Shown here piece by piece: positions 21,956 through 32,639 of a DNA stretch of 64,000 bases. Made by a program: the position numbers and the translations under genes. The notes beneath the pieces were generated by a model, which was given only the letters and a program-made list of their open reading frames with translations, was not told where the DNA came from and searched no databases. This DNA comes from Sciurus carolinensis (Eukaryota; Chordata; Mammalia; Rodentia; Sciuridae): contig NC_062213.1 of the NCBI RefSeq assembly GCF_902686445.1, positions 2,229,241-2,293,240 on the forward strand, given 5' to 3'. Positions within the stretch are counted from its first letter, which is position 1, and the number at the start of each line of letters is the position of its first letter.

Positions 21956-24088
21956 ATCGTGGAGGTGTCAAAGGGGACAGGTTGGGGGTGGTGTTGAAAG
22001 TAGTCGTGTTAGCGTCGGTGCCGGCATTTGATTTTGTGGAGGTGATAAAGGTCTGGCCGAGTTAGTATCACAGGTAATCATATGGATGATGAGGTTGGAG
22101 GTCCTGAGAAGACTGGGACTCTTTCCAGAAGTAACTCAACTGCCTCTCCCTAAATCCAGTGCTGTCTTCTCTCCAAGTGCCTGGACCGGTGTGGCCTGGT
22201 GGGGGAAATCGTTTTCAGTCTGAAAGTCTGCCCCCGGAGGCTGTGGCATGGCCCCTGGCCTTCTGTCCAGAGAGAGAGGAAGGCTGAGGGCCAGCGGACC
22301 CTCTGCTGCGGCAGTTCCCTCTTTGGCCTCCTGCAGGCACTGGAGGGAGAGTGTGCTTTGCCTTCTCTGCAGAGCTGGGTGGAGCAGGGACTCAAGTCCC
22401 ATCCCTGTGTGTCCCATGTGTCCTCGGGTTTCCCCCTGGCCAGCCTGTGAAGGGGGAGCCAAGTCACCTAGATTAGTGCTCTCAGGATTGAGGAAAACCG
22501 AGGCCAGAGGGAAAGTGTCCAGGTGAGCACAAAGCTGGGTCCCTGCCCTGGGACCTGAGGTGAGCCTTCCTTGTGTGGCAGACGCTCCCTGGCGGAGGCA
22601 GCACAAGTCCCCAAGTCCCCGGCCGGCCTGCTGGTTCTTGGGCCCCTCCCCGCTGTCTTCCGCAGTGCTGGAGGGGCGGGAAGGCCACAGGATGTGCTCT
22701 TTCTTTTCTGTCTGGTCCAAGATGAGAAATGCGGGTGGGAGGGAAGGAGAGCCGAGAGGGAGCGGGAGAAGTCGAAAGAAGAATCGGTTAATTTAGGAAG
22801 TACCTTGGGCTTCCAAGCCATTATGGTCCAAGAACGAGGTTCCGCGCCAGTCTCCAACAGCGTGGGAATCCGTCCCCCTCTCCTTTTATTAATAAAGCAG
22901 GGCAGCAGTGTCACTTGGCTCTCCCGCAAACGTGTCACTCTGCTGACTAATTCTTTTTAATTAGAAACAAAAAGAACAGGAAAGCACTGTCCTCGGGAGG
23001 CTTGACGGGCAGGGACTTCACGAGGCTGATCTGCTGCCCACCCACTGCCCCTGGCATCCCAGGCTCCCTTGCCCTCCCGGAAGGTGGGCCCTGTGGTTCT
23101 GGCTCCCTGCTGGGCACGAGCCGAGTGAAGCAGCCACGGAGGGGCAGTTGCTGCTACAGCCCCCGTGGGTATGGTGGCACCCACCCCACCTCTGGAGGGG
23201 CCCAGGGCATCAGCATATTCCCAGAGCCTCTGCAGCACCCAGCCCTCAGCAGGACGGACAAGGACCTCATGGCAGGACGAGTCCTGGAGGGTGCCCAGGG
23301 CGGGGTATCCTGCACATGGGGACCGGGCCAGCTGGGCAGACAGGGGAGGGGCCCCAGGAAGTGGCATGGACCATGGCTCCCTCGAAGCCACCCTCCCTGC
23401 CCCCATGTCCTCCTGCCAGTGTGCCGGCCCTGCATGCTGCCTGGGGCTGGGGGAGGCTCGCGGCAGAGCCTGTCCAACAGAAGCCCAGCCCAGGGCCAGC
23501 GCGAGCCCCCTCCGAGGTCAGGACTGGAGAGGCAGCCGCAGTGCAGGCGCTGCCGGCCGAATCCCACCTCCTCCTGGTGGGCACCCTTGCCGTCCTGGCT
23601 GTGACGCGGCAGCACTGGTGGTGGCCCTGCTGCTGAGCTGTTTTCACACTGAGAGGACCGCGGGTCCTGTGAGCGAGTGCCTCCAGAAGGCCAGACCCTC
23701 CGCTCTGGCACTCAGAGCAGAAGACTGTCCTGCCCTCTTCCTCAGCAACAGAGGTGTCCCCGCAGCTCGTCTGCAGAAACGGGCTGGGAGCCATGCTCCT
23801 GTAAGAGTGTGCTCGGACGGCCTCAGAAAGTGACCACGCTCCAAGCTCGGCCCCGAGTCTGGGATCTGCTCAGCAACTGCAGCCTCCTCTGATCCTGGGC
23901 ACCAGGAGGATCTTCCAGAGACCTGGGGACAGGGCATCCTCCTGACCACCAGGCTAGCCCAGCTATCACCCATGATCATGCACCCTGGGAGAGAGCCTAA
24001 GCCCTGGAGGCCAGGTGGCCAGCATGTCACTTTCAAAGTTGTCACATCACAGGGAAGAAAGATCTGGGTTGGAATGCCCTCTTCTTTT
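21956..24088. other. Intergenic sequence with an AT-rich island
   Basis: No gene is seen. Positions 22780-22985 stand out as AT-rich in a GC-rich setting (TCCTTTTATTAATAAAGC, TTCTTTTTAATTAGAAAC) and may be a conserved regulatory element. The remainder is GC-rich with only fortuitous frames. Confidence 0.45.
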
Positions 24089-24247
24089 CACCAACGAGGA
24101 CGGCTTTAAAGCCTCGTCCAGGGACACACGGCCAGCAGCAAGCGTGGGGTTCCAACCCGCGACGGTCTCCCTTGAAGCCCCTGCTCTTCCCTGGTGAAGC
24201 ACACTGCCAGGCAGGGGCAACCTGGGGCCCAAGTGGTCACGGTGACA
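24089..24247 (-). repeat. Left arm of a 159-bp inverted duplication
   Basis: The reverse complement of this segment matches 25766-25924 over 159 bases with about 5 differences and no gap. The core resembles an ancient MIR SINE (…TTCCAACCC…, GGGACACACGGCCAGCAGC), but two independent MIR copies would differ far more. The similarity also ends sharply on both sides, so this is a later duplication of one MIR-containing segment. Confidence 0.9.
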
Positions 24248-24254
24248 ATAGCAG

Positions 24255-24765
24255 CAGTGGCATTGATGGAACCGTGTGTGGTGGTGGTGACAGGGGAGGG
24301 CCGGTGTGGGCTGGTGGTGGTCATGGGAGGTGGTGGGCACGGTGGCACTGGGGTGACAGGGGAGGGCCGGTGTGGTGGTGAAGTGGTGGTGAAGTGGTGG
24401 TCATGTGGCTGATGGGTGAATGGTGGCGTGCTGTGGTGGTAGAGGAGGTGAGGCTGGCATGGTTGGTGCGGGGGGCATGATGTTGGAGGAGGTTGAGGCT
24501 GGGATGGTGCCGTGATCCTGGGTGGAGACGGTGGTGGCTGGGTCGATGGCGCGGTGGTGGCGATGGTGTTGGTGTTGGCAGTGGGGCATGTGGAGCTCGG
24601 GGTCTGTAGGCTTGGTGGTCACGGAGGTGGTGAGGTGGTCATTCTACTGATGGGCATGATGTTGGGGTGGGGGGGACGTGCGGGCGATGGGGTGAGGATG
24701 ATGGTGGCGTGGTAATGGCGGTGTAACTGTGGGCCTGGTGACGACCGCGGCAGTGCTCCTGACGG
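24255..24765. repeat. GGTGGT-rich degenerate simple repeat
   Basis: About 500 bases enriched in GGTGG, GATGG and GGTGAGG with poor periodicity. It includes a short duplicated phrase, GGGTGACAGGGGAGGGCCGGT, near 24352 that is similar to 24287. It lies inside the spacer of the inverted duplication. No gene is seen. Confidence 0.7.
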
Positions 24766-25765
24766 AGGTGGCAATGGGTTGACTGTAGGAGCCGACTGTC
24801 CATGGTGACAAACAGGACGCTCGCATTCCGCCCGCTCCCGGGCCATTCACCAGGACGCGGCAGATCTTAGGGAGCTGTTTCTCCTTGAGAATGAGCCCCC
24901 AGCAGCACCTGCAGTCCACAGTCCTGCTGGGGGGCTTCAGACACCTCCTCCTCCCTCCCCGGGGCCCAGGCTCATCTCTCCAGTGGAGACAGAGCCCCGC
25001 GGGCTCCTGAGACGGCATTTTATCTTCGTTTGGAAAAAGGTTCCCTTGGTTCCCTTGATGCGAGGTTTCCTTGTGGTAAACAAGGAGTTGGTTTGACTGT
25101 AAACCCAGGGCCCGTCCTCCACTTCCTCCTCCTGCCAGTGGGTGGGGGGACTGGGGGTGAAGGACTCCAGGAGCTGGGGTGGTGGGTGCTCAGTCGCATA
25201 GCTAACGAAGCTGCACTGCCTTGGGCCACCTGGGGTCTCCCACCTCTGGCCTGGGTGGTCTCAGAGGGGCATTCCTCTGCTCCTCTCTGGGAGGTGGCAG
25301 CACCTGGACCCAAGGACCCCCTTGCCTACTGGCCCAGCTCCATCCAGCCTCTTTCTGCTATCCTCTGCCCCATGCAAGGGAGGCCTGACTCCCGTGTGGA
25401 GGCTGTGTCTGGGGTTGTCCGGCTTCTGCTCAGAAGTTCCTTGGATCCCCCAGGCCTTGCCTGGGCCTGGTAAGGAGGCGTCACAGACCAGAGGGTAACA
25501 AGAGCCCTTGCTAGCTCCTGCCATCTCTACCTGTGGATGGCAACGGCCACAGGGACAGCCTGAGGGTCCTAGGAGATCTGATCACAATGAGTAAGGAGTC
25601 GAGAGAGCAGCCCAGGGCCTGGGTGGTGCACCCTGATCGTCCTGGTGGGACCACCTCCCAGAAGGCTATGCCGCCGTAGGGCCAGCAGGCATCAGAGGGA
25701 AGGGCACTGCTTCTCCACGACCCAGCTTGGCCAGCACGCTGCAGATGGTGCCCTCCGGAACGTAC

Positions 25766-25924
25766 TGTCACCGTGACCACTTGGGCCCCAGGTTGCCCCT
25801 GCCTGGCAGTGTGCTTCGCCAGGGAAGAGCAGGGGCTTCAAGGGAGACAGTCGCGGGTTGGAACCCCACGCTTGCTGCTGGCTGTGTGTCCCTGGACGAG
25901 GCTTTAAAGCCGTCCTCTCTGGTG
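25766..25924 (+). repeat. Right arm of the 159-bp inverted duplication
   Basis: Matches the reverse complement of 24089-24247 (about 97% by eye). The spacer between the arms is 1518 bases. The arms could pair as a hairpin in single-stranded DNA or in a through-transcript. Read on the + strand this copy is the reverse of MIR orientation. Confidence 0.9.
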
Positions 25925-26331
25925 TCCACTCCTGGCACCTGGTGGACGCTCAGGAGGCTACAGCTGTCCCCACTGTGGGCCCCACATCAGGTTCAGTGCA
26001 GGGTCAGGATCCCTCGGCCTGTGGGAGGCTGCTTGGGGACAGGCAGGGCTGACCTGCTGCTGGGCAGGAATGGACAGCCCGCTCCTCCTGTGCTGCGGAG
26101 AGCTTCCTGGGCCGGACGCTCTGGGTGCTGGTACGCAGGTGGGGGTGCAGGGAGCAGGGGCTTGCTGCTGTTAGCCACGCAGCAGGGGCAGTGCTGCCGC
26201 GGCTTCTGGCCTCTCAGCCTGCGACTCTGGCATCCACTGCTGGTGGGCCCGGGGCAGGAAGGGGTCTCTGGGCAGCCCTGGCAGCTGCTGGCAGGTGGCG
26301 CAGAGCCTGCCTGCGTGGGGAAGCTCCTTGC

Positions 26332-26419
26332 TGCGTCATGGCCCGCTATTCTCAGCCTCTCTCCTTTTATGGCTCCGGAAGTGAGCAGGGATGCTGGGCT
26401 GGCTGGGAGCTATTTAAAC
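26332..26419 (+). promoter_or_regulatory. ARC: Probable ARC distal enhancer (SARE): CRE, MEF2-like, CArG/ETS cluster
   Basis: Within 90 bases lie TGCGTCA (CRE-like, 26332-26338), CTATTCTCAG (MEF2-like, 26346-26355), a perfect CArG box CCTTTTATGG (26363-26372, SRF), CCGGAAGT (ETS/ELK, 26375-26382, 2 bases after the CArG box) and CTATTTAAA (26410-26418). The ARC synaptic activity-responsive element is an approximately 100-bp enhancer with CREB, MEF2 and SRF sites about 7 kb upstream of the start of transcription. This cluster is about 6.6 kb upstream of the predicted ARC start, with the same site order I recall. It would mediate rapid transcription after synaptic activity. Sites and distance are seen; identity as SARE is inferred. 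Confidence 0.8.
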
Positions 26420-26429
26420 GGAGATGTGG

Positions 26430-29400
26430 AGAACAGCGGGAAGTGCAGCCGCCAGGGAGGGCGTGGGCTGTTCTGGATGCCACCTCCTTCCCTGGCACGG
26501 GCACCCCAAGCCCCCAGCTCTGGGGGCGTCCACATAGGCCAGCTGGCAGCAGAGCCCCCATCCTGAGAGAGGGGCCGCCACCCTCGGGATTCCTGCGGCA
26601 CGACCCAGGCTGGTGGGCATCCCAGGAGGCGGTGGGGTGGGCACTCAGCCTGGCTGTGGGCCCAGTAGGGCAGGGAGGGGGCGGCCACCTGGTTCCAACC
26701 CCCTGCCTACCCAACCTGCCCCCACCCCGCCCAGTGCCCATCAGGCAGCTCTGCTTGGGTTCCCCTGCTCAGCACTGGCCACCTGGACATGGGGGTCCCA
26801 GTGCCTTCTCAGCCCTCTCCCCACTGCTGGTGGCAGCAAATTCAACTGACGTGTTGACCCTGAAGGGCGCAGGGAGGGACAGGCAGATGAGGGCAGCAGC
26901 CCTGCTGAGCCTTCTCTGTGCCGCACCCTCCCGTGCCCACCCTCCGGAGCCCCAAGCCCCGTGGCATCTGTCTGCCTGTCCCTCCCTGTGCCCTTCTCCT
27001 CCCCAGGTCACAGTGGGTCAGGCCCTGACTCAAGGCCTTCACCTGACCAAGATGAGGTAGGCCCTGCAGACCTGCCCTTCCCTCTGGTCTCTCCTGCCCT
27101 CTAGCACCTGCCCTGATGAACAGGGCCCAGGCAGCCACCCTGCTGTCCCCTGGCCCACAGGGCCATCCCTGCTGGCCCAGCTCTGAAAATGCAGACTTCC
27201 CAGGGCCAGAACCAGACTCTGAGGCCCCGAGCAAGCCCAGGGCCAGCAGGCAGTAGGCGCACAGAGGAGGGCAGACTCCAGAGCAGGAGGCCCCACAGTC
27301 ACACTCACCACGCACACGGACACCACGGGGCTTGGGACTCCTGGGGGAGGATGGGAGGGCGAGGTCAGGAACCTCAGCAGGGCTGCGGCCCAGGGGCCTT
27401 CCTGGAGGCAGCAACACTGAGAGGCAGCTGTTGAGCTGTCTGTCAACTGAACAGGGTGGCGGGAAGCAGGGAGGATGGTGTTCCCAGTGTGGGGAACATG
27501 GTGGGCACAGGTCCAACCATCACTCCTGACCCTGCGGCGCTGCCCAGGCTGAGAAGGTGCAGAGGAGGAGGGGGAGGGGAGGGGCCCAAGGCTAGGGTGA
27601 AGGTGCGCGGTCCCACGCTGCTCAGGGAGGAGCGGGCCAGAGGCGTCTGAGGGGCTGGCTCTGCTGAGAGACCCTTCCCCGGTCCCATCCTCACCCACCC
27701 TGGAGCTGGGGGCCCTCCTCCCTCTTCCCAGCGTGGGCAGTGCCAGTCAGAAGACCCCCAAGAAGCTCTGACGCTCACAACAGGCCACCTCCTGGTGCTG
27801 ACAGGGCAGACGGCAGTGGCCCTGCTGGCAGCACAGGTGAGGGCCCCTGGTAGGGCCCCTGAGGTCCACGAAGGGTGGGGGCTGTGGAGACCTGCCCACG
27901 GTCACAGGTGAAAGTGTCCGTGGGATGCGCCTGCCTGGCTCTGCCCTGCCCTTCCCACCTGACTCTGGCCTGCCCTGCCCCGGGCTTCCTCTCAGGGCCC
28001 CCGCCATTTCCCCTCCTGGGGAAAGACTAGGGCAGGTCCCTTGAGGACAGCTGCTCAGCCTTCTCACCCTTCTCAGTCGGCAGTGGGGCCAGGTCTGGGC
28101 TCCCTGGGCCTCTGGGCCTCATGGGGCTCTGCAGGATCAATGGAAAAATACAACGCTTCCCTGGGAGGCTGGACTGGAGGTGCTGAGGCAGGAGGCAGGA
28201 AGGAGGAGGGTCTGGTGTGTGGGGGCCTGGAATGCACAGGCTGCCTGTTCCGGGGACAGGGATGCAGCACACGGCCTGCCAGACGGAAGAGGAAGGAAGG
28301 AAGCGGGCAGAGAGAACATGTTCCCACAGCTCGGGGGGGGCGGGGGAGAGCTCAGGCCTCCGTAGTCCCTGCCCTGAACGCCCGCCTGGCACTTGCCAGT
28401 TCACCGGTCTGAGGCAGGTCCCCCGCTCAGGAACTCTGGGTGGAGTCAAGGCTGTCTTTGTGAGCATTAGCAAGAACAGTCGCTTTTCTGGATCCTTCTC
28501 TGCCACCCAATTCCCCACCTCCATCCTCCTTTTCCTTCTTTTGTCTTTTCTCCCAGTCTCAGCCCAGGCCCTCTGGTGGAGCCTGGGACCCTCACCCCTC
28601 AGTTCCTGGTCCAGGCCTCCCCTGCCCTCATTTCTGCATCCCAGGCTGGCCACAGAGGCTTCTGTGGGGCTGGTGGAAGGGCTGGGTGTCCTGCCTTCTG
28701 CCAGCGACTCGCCTGTGTCAGCAACAACAACCTGGGCAGGCAGAGGCAGTGGGCAGGATGCCCCAGAGCCCTCTCCTGAGGAGCCCAGGGGAGCCCACCT
28801 CTCCCCCTCTGTTCCAGGTGTGACAGTCTGAGGGCAGCTTGGCAGGAGGCAAGAGAGCCTTGGCTTTCCTGTGACCTGCAGCCTTGCTGGACACCTAGCC
28901 CTGGCACCATCACCTCTCCTGCAGGTGAAGGGCGGGGCTCAGGTGGGCAGCCGAGGTCTTCTGACTAGCAAGGGGTGGAGAAGCTACCCTCCTTGGTTCC
29001 TCTGGCTCCGGCCAGGTGCTGTTCTGGTCAGGCCCCACTCCAGGCTCCAAGACAGCACCATGGTAAGCCCTGACCTGTGCTGAGAAGAAGGGCAGGGGCT
29101 GGGAGCAGGTTGCGGGCCAAGGCCAGCAGATCTTGCAGCTCTGGAACCCCTGGGCCAGGACAGTAATGAACACCTGGCATAAAGCAGGTGGATGGGAGAC
29201 CATCTGCCAGATCCGGGCAAGGACCCTGGGCTTGTGGTGGGCTCCCTGAGGGCGTAGGGTCAGGCCGATCCTTTTCTCCCAGCCCTACTGGGCAGTGGTT
29301 GGCAATAGAATGAGGCCAGCTGACCTGGAATGACCCTGCAGGACAGTAGGACTGGGGAGCCTGGACATGGGGGCTGGACAGGAAGTTCTACAGTTCAGCC

Positions 29401-31900
29401 TGAGCAAGAGACAGGAAGTTACATGCCCCAACCCCTGTGCATCCCCACACCACGATGGCAGGACCATTGCCATCACCTGGCATAGACAGACCACCCATTT
29501 TCTTTGGCCTCCTGCTTGATGAGGACCAGGCTGGGGGGCCACCACCCAGGCCGAAGGGGGCAAAAGGGTCCCTGGAGCATGAGGCAAGTGATCAGCATGT
29601 TCCTGTTTGTACAGATGCAAGTGTGAGCACATGCAAGTGCACGCACACGTCGGCCTGCCTGGGCACCTGCGAATGCAGACCTGTGGTGTGCACACGGGTG
29701 CAGATGCCCTGAAGAGGCTGTCCTCGCACTCTCGGCTGCTCCACGGCAGGGTCAACAGGATGAGCAGGCTGGACTTGGGTGGTGGCATCCCTCGGAAACA
29801 CCTGGCAGTCTGCGGCATGTGGGTCCGGTGGGCTGGCCAGGTTGTGTTCAGGCTATAGCCTGCCAGGAGACCCCTTCCTTGGAGCCTGGCAGGGATGGCA
29901 GGGCACCCCTGTAAGGGAACCTGGAGGGGCTTGAGGAGCATGTCCTCTGGGGAATAGGGGGCAGATGCAGGGATCAGGCAGCCCCTTTGGGGGCCCAGGC
30001 TGTGGGGATCCCTGGAGGCAGGTGTGAGCCCTATCAGAAAGCATGTCACAAAGCAGACTCAGGAAGGAAGGGAGGCTCCAGGGGCAGGGGGCAGGACAGG
30101 GTGTTAGAAAGACCAGACACTGGGGGTGGGCTCCCTGAGATGCATCTGGCAGGGAGATTCCATCACAAGCTTAGAACCTGGGGCTGGGAGCCTGGAGCCT
30201 GGGAGCAGATGGGGAGAATGGCTTGAATGAGGGGTGCCTACATCCTAGTGCTGTGTAGACCCCTGTGGTCACCTCCACCTGTCCCCTCCCCTGAAGGACC
30301 TCCTTCTGCTCAGGCAGGTTAAGCCTGAAGAAACAGCCCAGGCTGGCTCTGGGAGTGGTCCCCCAGTCCTCTCCCAGGCCCACAGGGGCTGGGGGTCAGC
30401 GTTGGTGCCCAGCCCCTCCTGGCGGGGCTGCTGAGGAGTGCAGGCCTGTGACAGGCAGCCCATCGGGCTGCTGCCGGCCTCCTCTCCAGAGGCGGAGGAA
30501 CAGAGCCCCAGGTTCCAGTGCGGGGTTTTGCTGAAGGCTTCTGGGGCGATAATTGGGCAGCGATTAAGTGTTCCCAGAGCAGCTGCTGTTGCCTGTCACC
30601 TGTCACCTGTCACTGCAGGACCAGTGTTCAGAGCTTCTGCAGACCCTGTGAGGGGGCGGGGATGCCTGTCCTTGTGCTGTGCTGACCAGAATGTGCTTTC
30701 CACCCACAGGGGCTGCATGGGGCCAACTGTCCAGCTCTTCAGTGGTCAGGGAGGGGAGTGAGTGTCACGCATCTGAACACACGGCATCCTCCCTGGGCCA
30801 CCTTGGGAACTGCCATCCCTGTCCAGGCCTGGGCACCCAGGGGCTGGCCTTCCAGACCCAGCACCATAGGGCTCTGTGCCTGCAGCCATGCCAGTCCTTG
30901 CTCACTCTCCCTAGACTCCCACTCTGGGAAACCTGTCCTTGGCTGCGACCTAAGGTCGAGGTAGAAAGGGGAGCTGGAGGCCCCTGTGGGCCAGAGGCCC
31001 GAGAGTCATCCTGGCCCAGCTGGTGAGGCTGCCCCAGGGCCAAGTGGTCAGGCATTTGAACATGGAGGGCCAGCCCTGGTCACTGAAGCGCTGGCTCCCA
31101 CACTCAGGGACACAGGACCAGTGCATGTCCAGCTGCTTCATCAGCCCATCCCGCCGGCACAGTCCTTTGGTCCTCTTGGTGACTGCTGCCCAGACCTTTC
31201 AGAGTCAGGCACAGATCCTGCAGCCTCCGACTCTGGGAATCCTCATTGCAAAGACTCAGGCTGGTCCCTGTTCTCGCAGCTTCTCTGCCTGGCTCTCCCT
31301 CCCAGCTTGGAGGTGCCCCTCCGCCCTCCCTTCTCTGTCCGCCCACTTGCCTTTAATTAGAAATGCCAGGAGAGCCATTTTTGGGGAGTTTTTTTTTTTT
31401 TTTTTGCCAGAAAGACATTCCCCTCAGAGGCGGAAGCCCAGGGGGGAAAGGAGGAGACAGGCCGCTGTGAGGCGGGCAGAGAGAGTGGGGTGGGGGCAGG
31501 GGGTGCGGGCAGGGCATGGGGATTGCAGCCAGTGTGTGAGCAAGACAGCGTGGGACATGAGTGTACAGAGGGTGCTGAGTGGGGGGCATGAGTGAGTATG
31601 TGGGGGGCTGAGTGGGGGGCATGAGTGAGTACGTGGGGGGCTGAGCGGGGGGCATGAGTGTGCAGTGCCTGAGTCTGAGAGAGGCAGAGGCAGGAGCCGT
31701 GGGGAATAAGGCGTCCTGGCTGTCACTGTGCATCTGTGGCTCTCTGAGGGGGTATTAGTGTGTCACCTGCTTCCAGGTAACATCAGAAGATGTGAGACCC
31801 AGACCCACCCATCCAGCATTGGAGTAATCCAGAAAGGATGTCCCTCCCTCCCCCAACACACTGCGGTTGCCAGGGAAGCGGAAGGGGCCTCCCTCCTGAG
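26430..31900. other. Intergenic sequence upstream of ARC
   Basis: GC-rich DNA with no supported exon. It contains a 33-bp tandem repeat at 31574-31660 and a 17-19 base T tract at about 31390. Positions 30593-30612 hold three copies of CCTGTCA. Frames such as 26125-27060 (+) or 29285-30049 (-) have biased composition and no domain. Confidence 0.5.
31574..31660. repeat. 33-bp tandem repeat, 2.7 copies
   Basis: Units start at 31574, 31607 and 31640, with the form GCTGAGTGGGGGGCATGAGT plus GAGTATGTGGGGG. The period is 33 bases (11 codons), so the minus strand reads as a repeated Pro/Thr-rich frame without meaning. It lies 1.3-1.4 kb upstream of the ARC start. Confidence 0.9.
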
Positions 31901-31910
31901 GGAATCGCAG

Positions 31911-31936
31911 CTTCCGGAGCCCCGTTCCTTATATGG
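31911..31936 (+). promoter_or_regulatory. ARC: ARC proximal serum response element (CArG + ETS)
   Basis: A perfect CArG box CCTTATATGG at 31927-31936 is preceded 9 bases upstream by CTTCCGG (an ETS site on the opposite strand, 31911-31917), with another GCGGAAG at 31879-31885. A CArG box with a nearby ETS site is the layout of a ternary-complex (SRF-ELK) element. Rodent Arc has a functional serum response element in the 1-1.5 kb promoter region. This one is about 1.0 kb upstream of the predicted start. Confidence 0.7.
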
Positions 31937-32352
31937 TGTCTTGCTCTCCTCTGCATCTCTGCTGCCAGCCTGCCAGCACCCTCCTCCTCCCTCCTCTCTG
32001 CCCCTCCTCCCTGTTCCATCCTTAGTCTTGCAGTTTCTGGACAGGTTCTGGCTGTGACCTGGGGGTTTGGGGTCAGTATTTTGGGGGCTGAATGATCCTG
32101 CATCTCTTCCAACCCCCACCCTTGTCCCTAGGTAGCAACTTCCAGATCACCTGGAGACCTAAGTAAAATGTCTGGCAGCACCGAAGACCTGGCTGCGGGC
32201 ACTGTGCAGTCCTGTTCACCCATGGCCACCCTGCTGGGTGTCACACAACTAGTGCCCAGGCAGACTGCCTGGGTGCATGTCTCACACAGAGCTGGGAGGA
32301 CCAGGCCAGCACCTGGACTCAAGGAACTGGGGGCAGAGCTGGGCAGGAGCCG

Positions 32353-32376
32353 GTGTGTGCGCGCGCTTGCATGTGC

Positions 32377-32423
<47 letters not shown>

Positions 32424-32437
32424 CGCGCGAGCGCGCA
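32353..32437. repeat. (GT)n(GC)n microsatellite, Z-DNA-prone
   Basis: Alternating purine-pyrimidine sequence for about 85 bases: a GTGCGCGC lead, a pure GT run of about 38 bases, then (GC)n. It lies about 0.5 kb upstream of the predicted ARC start. Such tracts adopt left-handed DNA under negative supercoiling, and their length is usually polymorphic. Confidence 0.95.
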
Positions 32438-32639
32438 CCCCACTGAAACCACAGGTGAGGATAAAGGGCTCCGAAAGGAAAGGGTCCTGCTAGGGCTCTT
32501 CTGCGGTTGCTCATACTGCAAAGCCAGGATGGGCAGGGGCAGGGGCAGCGAGGATCCAAAAGGGCAGTGTCCAGCGGGCCCCGCTGCTTTCGGGTGAGAT
32601 ATCCTGAGACCCTGGGCGAATGTAGCAGGTAAACAACCT

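Noticed and set aside
21161..21997. 278-codon Met/Val-rich frame and its Ser/Pro-rich antisense partner
   Set aside because: A direct translation of the GATGGT satellite, with no sign of coding selection.
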